A DNA stretch of 64,000 nt from Rhizophlyctis rosea (GCA_027596075.1 JADGJC010000048.1:102584-166583); one strand, 5' to 3'. Positions 1 through 11,647 are shown, counted from the first letter of the stretch. Translations and numbers: made by a program. Notes: generated by a model from the letters alone, not told the origin.

Positions 1-1818
1 AAACGACCCTCGCAATGTAACAGACCAACAATACCATGCACACTTCGAATTGGGATACTGGTTGATTTGTGGGATGGGGTGAGTTTCTTGTGGATATGCG
101 TATGGGGGAAGTGGGGGCCAGTACCCTGCCCTCTGCAGTCGCCAATTCTAGTTTGACGAGTATCATCATGTACTAACTCCAATTGCATACCTCCCTCCCT
201 CAATGATTTCGTCAACCAAACCAGAGGAGCAACCCTCGTAACAACCTGCCTAGCCCCCATGTTCCGACACACATACATCATCTGCGGCGAGGAGCGCAGA
301 CAGGCGCGGGTGTCGAATTTCCCGTACGAGCAGGTGTGATTGGGGGTAACGTACATAGTGGCGATTAAGAAGGGAATTAGCTGTGCAGCAGCGTCAATTG
401 GGGAGGGTGGGGATGAGGGTATGAACGGTTCGGTGGAAATTTTGCGGGGGTTGTCAGGTCGTAGTGGAAAGTAAGCAGCACACAGGATGGTATTAGTTCG
501 GTTTTTACACGCTTTTTTTTGTTATTTTCAAAATTCGTCCCCCATTTGTTTGAACGAAATGGAGCGCACGATGTCGATATATATCAGAATTGAGTAATAT
601 CAAAAAGGTCTCTATGAACTATTGGATGGCAGGTTCTAACACTCCACCATTGCCGGGGGTGCATGGAATCGTCCAGACCCTCCTTCGTGGACTTACCTAT
701 CTCACCTTACTTCAATCCTGCTTCCTGTGGATCCCGTCATGTGGCCATTTTCTCCCACCAAACTTTTTTATTGCTACTCGGATAGTCCCAGCAAACATGC
801 CTTTCTACAATTTCCGCATTTTGCCCCCTTGTGGAAGCCTTTTTCCTCATATCAAAGTTCGTCCGACATCGTTTTTCCCCCCCACGCTTTTTTTTGGATT
901 TGCTGTGGATTGCTTCATCTTCTGCAAATCAGGCAGGTCGTTGCTTGCCAAACTGGTCAAATGAAGATCCCCCGCACGCACATCAAGCTTCTCCCGCCTG
1001 ATTCCCTAGCTACTTATTCAAAACAATTAACCACACATCCAAAACCACAACCCAAGCACACCTCTCTCTTCTTCCCCCATGCACTATAACCACAAAACTT
1101 TGCCATAATCTGCCCAATGTGCCTCTCTCGCACCCGTGGTGAAGAGCGCCCAATAGGGCAATAGCATATCGAAAACTCATGTCCAAGCACGCAGCAAGCG
1201 GCAGACAGATCGAAGAGGGTGTTATCGTGATCGTGCCATTTAGACCGATGCTTGTAAAACGGGGGTACTTTCTCCTGCGAAAAATGGAAAACGTTCGGCC
1301 CGACTTTTGAGGAGAAAGGGCTTTTTTTTGTTTTTCCGTCCTTCTCTATTGAGTGTCTGGTATTTCAGTACCGATTACGCGGGAGTTTCGTAACGATCGG
1401 GAATGGATGTTGCCGGTTTTCATGATTGATTATGTGGAAGCAAAGATGGTATCATGCTGATGTTGGTTTGTGATGAAAATTGCCCGTCGGTTTTGCGAGC
1501 AGCATTTGGACCCTCTCGACAGCGGAGACTTGAAAAAAACATTTGCTCCCAATGGACGGAGTTATGACCTAGCCGACCCTCCAGCGAAAGCACATCCACT
1601 ACTACTCCGTGCATTGACTTGTCGGGAGTCATTTTGAAGTGAAGGGGGTCTATGCCTCAGAATGAAGATCAGAGTGAAAACCCATCCGGACAAAAGTTCC
1701 TACCCACGTATCACAAAGAAGAACCCATATCAAGCACTATCCCACGAAGCCTCCTGTCGCAAAAAAACAAGCAAAAAGGAACATGTATTCCCTCACACAA
1801 AACCCCCTCCCACATTCC
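1..1818. other. Intergenic, no supported gene
   Basis: I see no convincing gene here. Two overlapping short plus-strand open frames (590-964 and 727-1089) have no recognisable motif, hydrophobic low-complexity composition and no splice logic. The stretch is AT-richer than the coding sequence around it and has several poly-T and poly-C runs. It lies downstream of the minus-strand gene that follows and may include its 3' region. Confidence 0.5.
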
Positions 1819-3888
1819 CTACCCTACATACCACAAACCCCAACATGCATACAATACGTTGTTTGTACAGTTACACGCATCATACTTCCAACCCCCCAAC
1901 CCCACCCAAAACCCGCCTCCCAACCCTACATAACAACACACCACCCCCCCCCGCCCCCCCCCGCCGCGGGCGGCCGCGCCCCCGCCGCCCCCCGAGCCCC
2001 CACCGCCACCCCCTTCCTCCTCCTCCAACTCCTCCTCCTCCTCCTCATCACCCCTCGCAACAACCCTCTCAACCTCCATTTCCTCTCCATCCTCCCCCAC
2101 ATACTCATCCTCAAACTCCTCACCCCCATACTCCTCATCAACAAGCATAACATCCTCCTCAACAACAGTCGTAACACTCCGAACCTTGGCCCCACGTCCA
2201 CCAGAACCACCAGCCTTCTTGCGAGAAGCGGTAGACACTTCGGCGCTACGCGCGATTGAGGGGCGGGTTTTGCGGGGTTTCGGGGGTGTGGTTGTTGTGG
2301 TGGTGGACGAAGACGAAGGACCTCCACTCGTGACATTTTCAGATGTCCGTCCACGACTCCCACTCCTCCCACCCGCAACCCCACTCCCACTCGCACTCGG
2401 CCCACCCAACGTCCCCACAACCCTCGTCCTCAACTCCTTCTTCCCAACCTTCGCACCAGGACTCCTGGTCGCCCCAGCAGCAGCACCACCACTCCTCCTC
2501 CCCCTCCCACCCTCCGGCGGAGAGTAACTCGTACTCGGCGTACCATACACCGACGCCGCCGCCGGAGTATTCATCGATGTCCGCGTCGAGCGACGGGAAG
2601 TGGGCGGTGTCTCCCAGTACGTCGCGACGGGTTTGTCCGTGTCGCTTTCTGAATCCGTTTGGGCGGTCTTGGCTTTTTTGCGCGATGGGGTTGGAGTGGC
2701 GGTGGTGGATTGGAGGAGGAGGTCTTTTGGGGAGAGGTTTGTGGGAGGGGATGCACGGGATTTGGATGGTCCGGTTCCGACTTCCGCGGCGCGCTTTTGG
2801 GTGGCGGTTGGAGTTCGGGGTTGTTTGGATTTTGGTGGTGAGGAGTCCTTTTTCTTGGGTGATTTGGTGGCTTTGGCAATCGTGGTTGTAGTCTTGGTAC
2901 TTTTTGGTTTTGGTGGTGGGGTGGTGGTGGTTGTGGAGACTTTGCGAGGGGAGGTGCTGAGTTTTGCAAGGGACTCGGCAGCGAGTTCTTCTAATTTGAT
3001 GTTGGTCAGAGTGGAGTCTTTCCTCCTCGTGTGGCCGGCGATGGAGTCGCCCGGTGCAGCCAGTGTGTGGCCTTTCCTCCTGGTGTGGCCGGCGATGGGA
3101 TCGGCGGGTTCGGTCGTTGTTGTTGTTGTGCGGGTTCTGCGCGGCGTGGAACGCGTGGCGGGAGCATGCTCGCGTTCGGTTTCGGTTTCTTCTTGGTCGG
3201 GGACGCCCTTCCTTTTGGAACCCGCCTTTGCGGTGACAGCAGGAGCCGTCGCCGATCCTTCTTCCTCCTCTTCCTTTACCTTCACGATTCCTTTCCCCTT
3301 CACATCCTTCCTTGACGCCTTCCTAACAACCCGTCCAACCCCATACACTTCCGCCTCCCTCGCGCTCTCACCCTGCTGATATGCCTCCACCATCCGTATC
3401 GCAGCATCAACCATTTCCTCGATAGCCTTTTCAGGACTCATTCCTTGCTTCTTGTTCTCTTTGACCATATCCTCGATCGGACGCCGCAACGCGTAACCCC
3501 GCTCAACCTTCACAAAGTGTCCCTCCCCATCAATCGCAAACTCATCCTCGTCCTCCGCACCAGATCCACTGGCGACACCGTTTGCAAGTGTTCCAGGTTT
3601 GGCGCGGTAGCGTAGTTCGTGGGTGTCGAGAACTTGTGCTTGGACGAGAAGGTTGAGGGCTTCGCGGATGTCGGCGCGGTTGCGCAGGGATGTAGTTGAT
3701 TTGGATTTGGAGGAGGCTGACGAGCGGGATCCGCTGTTTGGCAGGAAGTCAGAGAGGATATCTGCGATGTTGACGAGGGCACCCTTGTTGCTGTCCTTTT
3801 GTTGCAGGGTAGCAATGTGGGTGATGAGTGCGCGATATGGACCGTCAGCGGCCGCTGTTCCGGAAAAACCTCCTCCGCGTCTCGACAT
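1819..3888 (-). CDS. Low-complexity nuclear-type protein, unknown function
   Basis: This is a single-exon minus-strand frame of up to 689 residues starting at MSRRGGGF. The first 120 residues look folded: a stretch rich in Ala, Leu and Ile (around residues 18-50) and a second helical stretch (about 70-110, RADIREALNLLVQAQVL) recall a small winged-helix or helical domain, but I cannot name a family. The remainder is disordered and dominated by Lys, Ser, Thr and Pro, with many SPRK/SPKK-like basic motifs, then an acidic Glu/Asp tract near the C-terminus. This pattern is typical of chromatin- or RNA-associated proteins, which is inference only. The last 50 residues are Gly-rich and are encoded by poly-C/poly-G runs around 1945-1990, so the true frame and stop are uncertain there. 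The start codon is the first ATG after the upstream intergenic region. Confidence 0.6.
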   Translation of the reverse strand: MSRRGGGFSGTAAADGPYRALITHIATLQQKDSNKGALVNIADILSDFLPNSGSRSSASSKSKSTTSLRNRADIREALNLLVQAQVLDTHELRYRAKPGTLANGVASGSGAEDEDEFAIDGEGHFVKVERGYALRRPIEDMVKENKKQGMSPEKAIEEMVDAAIRMVEAYQQGESAREAEVYGVGRVVRKASRKDVKGKGIVKVKEEEEEGSATAPAVTAKAGSKRKGVPDQEETETEREHAPATRSTPRRTRTTTTTTEPADPIAGHTRRKGHTLAAPGDSIAGHTRRKDSTLTNIKLEELAAESLAKLSTSPRKVSTTTTTPPPKPKSTKTTTTIAKATKSPKKKDSSPPKSKQPRTPTATQKRAAEVGTGPSKSRASPPTNLSPKDLLLQSTTATPTPSRKKAKTAQTDSESDTDKPVATYWETPPTSRRSTRTSMNTPAAASVYGTPSTSYSPPEGGRGRRSGGAAAGATRSPGAKVGKKELRTRVVGTLGGPSASGSGVAGGRSGSRGRTSENVTSGGPSSSSTTTTTTPPKPRKTRPSIARSAEVSTASRKKAGGSGGRGAKVRSVTTVVEEDVMLVDEEYGGEEFEDEYVGEDGEEMEVERVVARGDEEEEEELEEEEGGGGGGSGGGGGAAARGGGGRGGVVCCYVGLGGGFWVGLGGWKYDACNCTNNVLYACWGLWYVG

Positions 3889-4719
3889 TGTGTATCACGT
3901 TGTACTGCAGGTTGTGGCAATCAATCAGCGCAGCACGCGGGCAGATCCGCCTTTACTTGATGTTGCACGGTGGGAAAGAAGGAAGTTACTACCTATGAGG
4001 TTTGTTCACGCCAATATAGGGGGGGTTCAGACTGGCTTATGTGAATGTGGGGTGCAACAATGATGCATGATGCGAGCCCCTTGCTTGCTGACCGAATGTC
4101 CCCATTCATCCCAAACAAGGGTTGATTGGCAGACATCACAGTCGGTTGGATTGCACTCTAGTCACAGGTATACTGCTTAGGTAATCAATTAATAAGCAAA
4201 CAAACCAAGGCCTTCCACCTCTCTGTCCTTTTCCCTTCCCAAAATTGCCAAAACCGTCCCCTTCAGACCCGCCATACCATATTCTAGGGCCAATTCATGA
4301 AGCTGCACATTACCATGCTCCGATTGGCCGTCTTTTCTAATGTAATGGATCTCCTGACGAAAAGAATTGTCACAAATCCATGCTTCTCTCAACTCAAGTT
4401 GCTGCAAATTTTGTGGGAAGTGGAATACAAGATTTTGCTTACTTTGCTTGAAACGCCATGGGAGGAGGCGATCCATCCAGCTTTTGAACCTCTTACCTCA
4501 CTTGGAGGAGGGAAACAATGCCAATTGGCACATCCTCATCCATCCAGCTTTTGAACCTCTTACCTCACTTGGAGGAGGGAAACAATGCCAAGCGCCCATC
4601 TTACACTACAGGAAAACGACCCAACTCTCAGAAGACTGTAACTCCGTTTACATGCACTAAACAAACACTTCAAAACCCCTCCTGCAAGAACCAATCCCCC
4701 CCACTCCACATCACACTCC
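3889..4719. other. Intergenic with direct repeat and a possible gene remnant
   Basis: The region holds the 54-bp direct repeat listed separately. It also holds a 95-codon minus-strand open frame (4189-4476) containing a short leucine-rich-repeat-like phrase (NLQQLELREAWI). That frame has no partner exon that I can see and may be a decayed fragment. Nothing else is evident. Confidence 0.4.
4471..4591. repeat. 54-bp direct repeat, two copies
   Basis: Bases 4471-4524 recur exactly at 4538-4591, separated by a 13-bp spacer, giving a 67-bp period. Each copy begins with atccatccag and ends with atgccaa. The perfect identity implies recent duplication. The copies overlap the 5' end of the small open frame at 4189-4476 on the minus strand. 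Confidence 0.85.
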
Positions 4720-6994
4720 TCACTCCCCAACATCCCCCTCCGGCAACACCATCGTAATAACATCACTTAACGTAACAACCCCAATAGGCCTCCTCTCCTC
4801 ATCAACAACCCAACACCTCCCACAAACACCCACTCCCAACATCTTCCCAACACACTCCCCTAAACTCGCACTCCGCCCACAACTCAAGTAGTCGGTACTA
4901 CTTAACATCCCCCCACCATTTCCGTTTGCAGCACCATTTGATACGCCGCTCCCACGCGCAAGAGACGCAAATTCTGCTGCCGTTTTGAGGAGGGAGGAGA
5001 GAGAGGGTGGTTTTGTTGATGTTAGGATGTATAGGTCTGTTGCGCGCAACTCGCCTACGAGACGGCCTTCGTCATCTACAATCGCGACAGCTTGCAGACG
5101 GTGACGGTTCATTGTTTCAAAGGCTGTTAGGGCTTTGGAAGAAGCACTGACGGAAATAACACCCAACTCCACCGCGCCCTCGTCTAGTACTCTCCTGGTT
5201 CCCCTCGCATAAGCCTCATCGCCAACAGGCGTCGGAGCCGTAACGTCGACTTCCGTCACGGAGGAGGATGATTCCGTTAGGGATTGCATCATGGCTTCCT
5301 CAACACAACTCTCAAACACTGAACGAAAAGTCTTTTGGTGCGCGTGGAGGAACCATACAAGATCCGCTTGCGAAATCATCCGCATGGTGGTGTTTTGGTC
5401 TGTTAGGTCTGATGATTGAGTTGCTATGGTTGTGTTTTGGAGCATGGAGGTTGCGAGGGAGGGGCGGCGTGCGGAAAGGGGGTTTGTGTTGTCGTGAGGG
5501 GTGAGGGAGGAGGAGGGGGATGAGGAGAGAGGGGAGGAGGAGGAACGGAGGGTACGGATGAATATCCAGTGCTGGCCGGAGGAGAGGGCTTGGGCTAGTT
5601 CCATTATCGGTGCATCGATGTCGAGGTAGCCTTTATGGATTGCGGAGGTTGGAGAGCGGCCAGGAAAGAGGGTTGCGTTTGATTCTGCTGTGAGGTTGTG
5701 GGTGGTGAAAGGGGAGAGGAAAGATGGTGGTTGATGTTCCGAACCGCCGGCCCCGTGGTGGGAAACGTTGGGACGAGTTTGAGATGGATATATCATACCT
5801 GTTTTGCCCAACAAATCCCCAATCTGCTTTGCGAAGAGGGCGTCTGGGTCCACGGGGGGCGCGTCGTCGCTGGTGTCCGAAGTGAGGCAGCCGACGATGT
5901 AGGAAAGGATGTCGAGGATGTTTACGATGCCGCGGTAGACGGGTTTGTCTGTCACCTGAATTGATGTAAAAAAAAAGTGATGTTATTGGTTGATGCAAAC
6001 GATCGCAAAAATGATGAGAGCAGCTGTGTGAACTTACCTCATCCGTATCCGGTGTATACTCCTGTTCGAGTGCATACAAAGCCAACGCCGCATTATTGCG
6101 TTCTCTCATCAATCGTAGCGCATGACCCAATGGCACCTGTGTGTGCATCCTACATGAGCCGCGTCCAAAACTTAACCCACTCTCAACACGATCGATGCCT
6201 TCTGCCTTCCTTACCTCAACAGAAACGGACAAAGACGAAGGCGAAGGCGAATTGATTGCTGCCGTCTGATTGTTCATAGTCAACGACGTGAGACCACGCA
6301 CGCTCATAAGACCTCCTTCATACGGGACGAGGAAACAAACCTGCAAAGGATCCAACACCCTCTTCTCACACTCATCCACCAAAGTCTTACACTCCGTAGT
6401 CTTCAAGAACCACCCGCTCCCTCCCAATCGCTGACTTTCCCCCGCCATAGTGAAGGTCAGACCTTTATTGAACCAGTCTGGAGTCGCAGAAAAACAATCA
6501 TATCAGGTGATGTGTTTAAGTTTTTTTCATCCTCATGGCGAAATATCATGCCAACACGCAAACAACCCACCAATAGTCCTCCCATCAACATCCCACCCAT
6601 TCGTCACCCCACTCCCCCTCCTCTTCCTCTCAACACCCGTAACCATCGTCATCCCACTCTCACTAACTCGCCTAACCCACTCCCGCGTCCCAACACTCTC
6701 AACAACAACTTCATCACCATAACTCTCGCTAGAACTCTCCTCGCTTGACACACTTAGCATGCTGGAGGAGTCTGATGCTGTGCGACTGTGAGGGGTGGTG
6801 TCGTTGTCGTCGAGGTAGGGGAGGGCGAAGTGGGCGGATTTGTGCGGGGAGACGGGACCTGCTGCGGGGGCTGCGGATGTTGTTGTGGGGGAGGTTGGGA
6901 GGGGGTGGGAGAGGGAAAGGGGTTGGAGGGTTTCGTGGGAGGTTTTGAGGGCTGAGTGGAGAGGTTGGGTTGAAGCGGTAGATGGATGGTACAT
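4720..6994 (-). CDS. CBS-domain protein
   Basis: The gene is spliced. Exon 1 (6994-6571) joins exon 2 (6477-6038) across an intron with GTGGGT and CAG ends, and exon 2 joins exon 3 (5955-4720) across a GTAAGT...CAG intron. A 78-bp GTAAGG...CACAG segment inside exon 2 (about 6135-6215) may be a further in-frame intron. The N-terminal 140 residues are Ser/Pro-rich. The body resembles tandem CBS (cystathionine beta-synthase) modules, with phrases such as VPLGHALRLMRERNNAALAL, LTAFETMNRHRLQAVAIVDD with LVGELRATDLY, and a last motif RPIGVVTLSDVI close to the C-terminus. Such Bateman modules bind adenine nucleotides. The overall plan (four CBS motifs with long loops, disordered N-terminus) is like AMPK-gamma or Sds23-type regulators, but I cannot decide between them. 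No catalytic domain is present. Confidence 0.75.
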
Positions 6995-7907
6995 TGTTGG
7001 TTAGAATTTTGTGATAGTTTGCTGTAGTGTGTGTGCAAGTGTAAGGAAGGTGGGAAAGGAAAGAGTTGGAAACAGGACTGTTTTTCAATGTTTGTATTTG
7101 TAGGGTAACGGTCGGGACTTGCTGGCCCGGGGATGAACAAAGATGGAGCTCCGGCAGGGAAAGTGGGATCAACACAAAATATAAATAAAGGGATTCCTCT
7201 TCGGGTAGTACCGGTGGTTGGATGGCTCGATGTGCACGCGCCTTCATAGAACTGCAACCATATGGGCAGGAGGCCCCCTCATATGGTCACCTGACTATTG
7301 TTAGGTGGGGGGGCCAGGCTCGCTGATTGTGGGGAGAGGGTCCATTGCTACTTCCCCTCTTACGTACTAGTCAAGGAGGATTCCCTTCATCCAAACATCA
7401 GCCGTCATTATTTCCCTCAAGTCCCATGACCTCTTTTACTGGTGTAGGGCGCGGAGGAGAGGGGGATCCACCACCCGGTTCATCAAAGGTCTGAAACCCG
7501 CATCACAAGACCCAGTGAGACCCTCGTGATGGGTGTGGCGAGTCAGAACGCGTCAGTTGAGGCAACGCGTTGCGTCGGTGGCGGCGTTTGTTTACCCAGG
7601 GCTGTGGCGGATGGTCATTACATGGAAAATATTTAATTGGGGTTAAATGGGTTGATAGCAGTTGAAGGGCAAGTGCAATGCATAATTTGCAAGTATAGCG
7701 AGATGGGTTGATATTGCAGTCTTCACGAACTTCTAATGAGCGCTGTGTGAATGACGTAGCTGCACGGCCCTTTCGCCAGTTGAGTTTGGGAGAGGAGGAC
7801 AAAACTTTGGACTTTTTGAAAAAAAATGGAATGATAATTACAGTGGATACTCCCACGTCTTACAATAGGAATAAGAGCCAAACAAGCTCAATCAATCTCC
7901 CCGAGTC
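6995..7907. other. Intergenic; presumptive promoter of the CBS gene
   Basis: This 0.9-kb stretch separates two minus-strand genes and contains the 5' flank of the CBS-domain gene. An AT-rich patch (aatataaataaaggg, about 7178-7192) may be part of its promoter. I see no gene; the overlapping minus-strand frames are low-complexity and lack motifs. Confidence 0.4.
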
Positions 7908-9578
7908 CTAGAATATAATCACCCGATTCAAGCCCTTACATTTCTTCACAAACTCCTTAACCACCTCCACCTCCCCCTCATCTAACAACCCACTCCCCAC
8001 CCACCACTGCAAAGCCTCATCCAATTCAACCGTCTCCGCCGACCAATCCGCCGGAGAAAGCGAGCTCCTAAACTTATCCGTCGCCCAATCGTTTACATCG
8101 AAGCGCAATTCCAACCCACTACCCTTCCACCATTCTAACACGGAGATGAGTCCTCGTCGTGTAGCTTCGTTCAGCGCCTTTTTGGTATATTTGAGTTCCA
8201 ACCCACTTCCCTTCCACCACTCCAAAATGCCCACAAGTCCCCGTCCGCTCGGTAGGTTCATGGATGACTCGTCATATCGCAATTCTAACCCGCTGTCCTT
8301 CCACCACTTCAAAAGCCCGATACACGTCTCCTCATCACCGAAAAAGCAGAAGCTCGACAAGGACGATGACGTGTACTTCAACGGCAACCCGCTCCCCTTC
8401 CACCATTCCAATACTGCAACGTGCTTTGTGTTGTCCATGCACGCTTCCGAATACTCAATAGGCAATCTGGTGTTGACCCACCATTCCAAGACTTGTACGT
8501 GTCCCGCTGAACTTGCCCGTTCCATTGGGCATCTATACTGTAGTTCTAACCCACTCTGTTTCCACCATTGTAGAACCGGGATGTGACCGCCGTAACTAGC
8601 GCCTTCCATAGCTAGGGAGGACCATTTGAGTTCTAACCCGCTGCCCTTCCACCAACCCAATACGTCAATTCGTCCGTTTTCACTTGCGGTGTTGATCGCC
8701 CTCGCGGAATATTTCAGCTCCAACCCGTGATGACTATGCTGCTCCTTCCACCACTCAAGAACCTCAATATGACCGTTCTTGCTCGCGCCGTCCATTGCGG
8801 TGTCCGTATATTTCATTTCCAGTCCACTGTCCCGCCACCAGTTGAGAACTGCTATATGACCCTCCTTGCTAGCACGGTTCAGGGCATCAGAAGACCACTC
8901 TAAAGGCAACTGACTCCCCTTCCACCATTCCAGCACCTCAACTCGACCCTCCTTGCTCGCACGGTCCATAGCAGCTTCCTCGTACTTCAATTCAAGCCCA
9001 CTTTGCTTCCACCACTCCAACACCGCAACATGTCCCCGCGCACTAGCACCTTCCATTGCATACCAGGAATAATGCATGGGAAACCCGCTCTGGTCTCTCC
9101 ACCAATCTAGGATGTCGACGTGACCAAAAATACTAAGGGCATTGACGGCTTGGCAGTACTCGTTGCGCGGGATTTTTCGGTCTGATTTTTTGGCGAGCCA
9201 GTCTTTCCACCAAAGGAGAAGGTCGATCTGGCCTTTTTCGGCGGCGGAATTTATGGTTGCGTGGCGGAGGAAGGGGATGACGGCGTCGCGGAGGTCTGGG
9301 TAGGCGTATCTGGTGTTGAGGAGTACGCCGATTTTGAAGGCGAGGGGTGCGGGGATGTAGAAGCAGATTTGTTTGATGAGTTCGTATGGGAGGACGACGG
9401 TGGTGGGTTCTTCATGTGGATGTGTCGTGTCATTTTGTGATGGAATGTTTGAAGATTGGGTCTTGTTAGGAGTTTTGGGAGGGAAGATTCCGGTACCGTG
9501 GTCGGCCCATGCCATAGGGGTTGGGGTGAGGGAACCTGTTGGGGGGACGTGGGCCAGTTGGTCGGGGGTGACAATCAT
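7908..9578 (-). CDS. Tryptophan-rich ankyrin-like repeat protein
   Basis: This is a 556-residue single-exon protein. Residues of about 55-75 (VVLPYELIKQICFYIP) look like the first helix of an F-box-like motif. From about residue 105 onward there are about fourteen repeats of about 33 residues, each with the signature GHxxVLEWWKxSGLELKY followed by AMxxAS. The spacing and the GH...VL core match ankyrin repeats, but the leucine pair normally packed in the second helix is replaced by an almost invariant Trp-Trp. Ankyrin-type arrays usually bind protein partners. If the F-box-like start is real, a substrate-adaptor role for a ubiquitin ligase would follow, but that is inference. The last two repeats are degenerate. 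No signal peptide or membrane segment is visible. The gene ends with a divergent neighbour 427 bp upstream of its start. Confidence 0.8.
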   Translation of the reverse strand: MIVTPDQLAHVPPTGSLTPTPMAWADHGTGIFPPKTPNKTQSSNIPSQNDTTHPHEEPTTVVLPYELIKQICFYIPAPLAFKIGVLLNTRYAYPDLRDAVIPFLRHATINSAAEKGQIDLLLWWKDWLAKKSDRKIPRNEYCQAVNALSIFGHVDILDWWRDQSGFPMHYSWYAMEGASARGHVAVLEWWKQSGLELKYEEAAMDRASKEGRVEVLEWWKGSQLPLEWSSDALNRASKEGHIAVLNWWRDSGLEMKYTDTAMDGASKNGHIEVLEWWKEQHSHHGLELKYSARAINTASENGRIDVLGWWKGSGLELKWSSLAMEGASYGGHIPVLQWWKQSGLELQYRCPMERASSAGHVQVLEWWVNTRLPIEYSEACMDNTKHVAVLEWWKGSGLPLKYTSSSLSSFCFFGDEETCIGLLKWWKDSGLELRYDESSMNLPSGRGLVGILEWWKGSGLELKYTKKALNEATRRGLISVLEWWKGSGLELRFDVNDWATDKFRSSLSPADWSAETVELDEALQWWVGSGLLDEGEVEVVKEFVKKCKGLNRVIIF

Positions 9579-10004
9579 ATTGGTATTGTAGACTTCTACA
9601 ACGAGTGCGAAATGGAATTTTTGAGGGGCCAGGCAGATATACAGAAGCGGCCGGAGCGCCCAAATAGGAATTGGGAATTGGAACGAGTTAGTGGAAAATG
9701 AAAGGCGGGAAGGTGTTCCCTCCGTTCACAAAGCGGGGTTGTGTAGCACAAGTGACCCGAGGAGGCTTACAATGCGCGTATCAGGGTCCTATATGTTTCC
9801 TTAGCTGTTGCTAGCTTGGAAGCAAGCTATTCTGGACCCGGCATTTGTCCGCAGCCTTTCCAACCTTCTCCTCCTCTCGATCTCGCCAACTTCCCCACTT
9901 CCATCAGCGTATGAAAAAGTCATAACGCGGAGGAGTGACGTTCCTGTAGTCATATAAGACAACGCCAGCACACTACTTCAGCGATTCGCACCACCACCTT
10001 CTCC
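9579..10004. promoter_or_regulatory. Divergent intergenic promoter region with TATA-like box
   Basis: The 426 bp between the ankyrin-like gene (minus) and the TIM-barrel gene (plus) should hold both promoters. A TATA-like string, catataag at 9951-9958, sits about 50 bp before the plus-strand ATG. No other site is recognisable. Confidence 0.4.
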
Positions 10005-11203
10005 ATGCAACTCAAAGTTTTCCGCTCCCTATGGGGCCTCGAAGACCAACCGTGGGAAGATCTCTTCCCCAAGCTCAAACAAGCCGGCTTTGACGGTATC
10101 GAAGCCTCACTATCAGACGTCAGACACCCTCACGACTCCGCCACCTTTACACGGCTTCGCAAGGAGCACGGTCTAGAGTTCATATGTGGGATATACTCCT
10201 CGTGGCCTGATTATATTGGCAAAGTATGTTCGCCTGCAGCTCCCCATTGAAGAAGGCGAAGGTTTTCTCTTATTTATCAGGTTGTCTTTTTTCTCTGCTT
10301 TTGACAGTGGCAAAACCGTTCGGTAGACGAACACGTCGCAATGTTCAAAGAGCAGTACCTAGCAGCACAATCACTGTATGATCCCTATCAATTCTGCGGC
10401 GGCGATCATCAAACCTCAAACACTGGGAAACTAGGTCACCCCTCCACATAAACGCACACAGCGGCTCCGACTCCATGACATCCACAGAAGTCAAAACCTA
10501 CTTCTCCGCCGTCCTGAACTTCGAAAGCACCCAGCGCGACCAAAATCCACACTTCGCTCCCGTATCCCATGAAACCCATCGCGGGAGAATACTCTACAGC
10601 CCATTCATCGCTCGGGACTTGCTTGCGGAAAATCCTGACTTGATGCTTACGGCTGATTTATCGCATTGGTTTGTGGTGTGTGAGAGGCTTATGGACACGC
10701 CTGGGGAGATGGAGTTTTTGATGAGGGATGTGGTGCCTAGGGTAAGTCAAGCAACGCATATGATAATGTTGCTGTTGGCGTGACCTGACCTCAAGCAAAT
10801 CCTCTTTTGCCTTCAATACAGGTGCGGCACATCCATGCCCGAGTTGGTTCCGCACAAAGCCCACAGGAAGATCCACAGGATCCACATCATGCGGAGGAAA
10901 TACAGATTTTTGACACACTATGGGAAGCAGTATGGAAAGAGCAGGATGCAAGGGAGTATACATGGTCTTCCATAACACCAGAGTACGGTATGTATATTGA
11001 TCCAGATGTGTCATTGGGTCCAAAGTCTTCATTCCTTTAACTTGGCCAACATCCGAAAAGGCCCGCCACCCTACCAGCATACGATCCCGCTTACTGCCAA
11101 ACCAGCCTCTGACTTGAATGTGACCATTGAGAATGAGATGCAAAGATTATATCAAAAATTTGCCAGCAGCTTGCTATCGCGAAAAATAAAGAGGATGATG
11201 TAA
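10005..11203 (+). CDS. Sugar phosphate isomerase/epimerase-like TIM-barrel protein
   Basis: Five exons join cleanly in phase: 10005-10223, 10308-10375, 10435-10741, 10822-10987 and 11061-11203. The introns begin with GTATGT, GTATGA, GTAAGT and GTATGT. The product (about 300 residues) has the hallmarks of the xylose-isomerase-like TIM-barrel family: an N-terminal strand leading to KLKQAGFDGIEASLSD, a central INAHSGSDSM phrase, the metal-site strand LMLTADLSHW, and the C-terminal RHIHARVG strand. The conserved Glu, Asp and His residues in these strands normally bind a divalent metal. Members act on sugars, inosose or hydroxypyruvate; the substrate cannot be told here. There is no signal peptide, so the protein is probably cytosolic. 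The TATA-like box at 9951 fits the chosen ATG. Confidence 0.8.
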
Positions 11204-11647
11204 CATTAACTATCTTGTGCAAGGGCCTTTGTATTTGTTGTTACCTGTATCAGAATACGTCGACGTCCACATGTGAAGCACATTTGTGTACAGAGAGATC
11301 TCCTCATTTCAATCCACACCCGTTAATGACAATCATATGAGATGGTCCTTCCAAAAATTGTGATCATCATGTTATCCCGTGATTCTCCCTTTTCAGTTTT
11401 GTGGCCAGCCCTGATACGCTTTTTCTGCAAAATCATGACACTTGCGGGCTGACACATTTATTGCACACCACCGGCTGTGAAACACATGCAGCAATGACTT
11501 TCCCACAATCACCAACTCTTTCGCAGCCGAAACAGCCAACAAAAGAACTCAAAGGAGACTGACGGTCCTCGTAGAGCGATGTTACATGAATCAGCCACGG
11601 CTGCACAAAGATGTTTATGGGCTGACAGCCTAACCTGCACCACATAA
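11204..11647. other. Convergent intergenic spacer
   Basis: This spacer lies between the 3' ends of the TIM-barrel gene and the broken kinase/Sel1 gene. I see only AT-rich untranslated-type sequence and no gene. Confidence 0.5.

Noticed and set aside
590..1089. Two overlapping plus-strand open frames near the window start
   Set aside because: Hydrophobic low-complexity translations with no motif, no splice logic and no start context; probably chance.
4189..4476. LRR-like small gene on the minus strand
   Set aside because: Only one weak leucine-rich phrase and no further exons; kept only as a possible remnant in the intergenic note.
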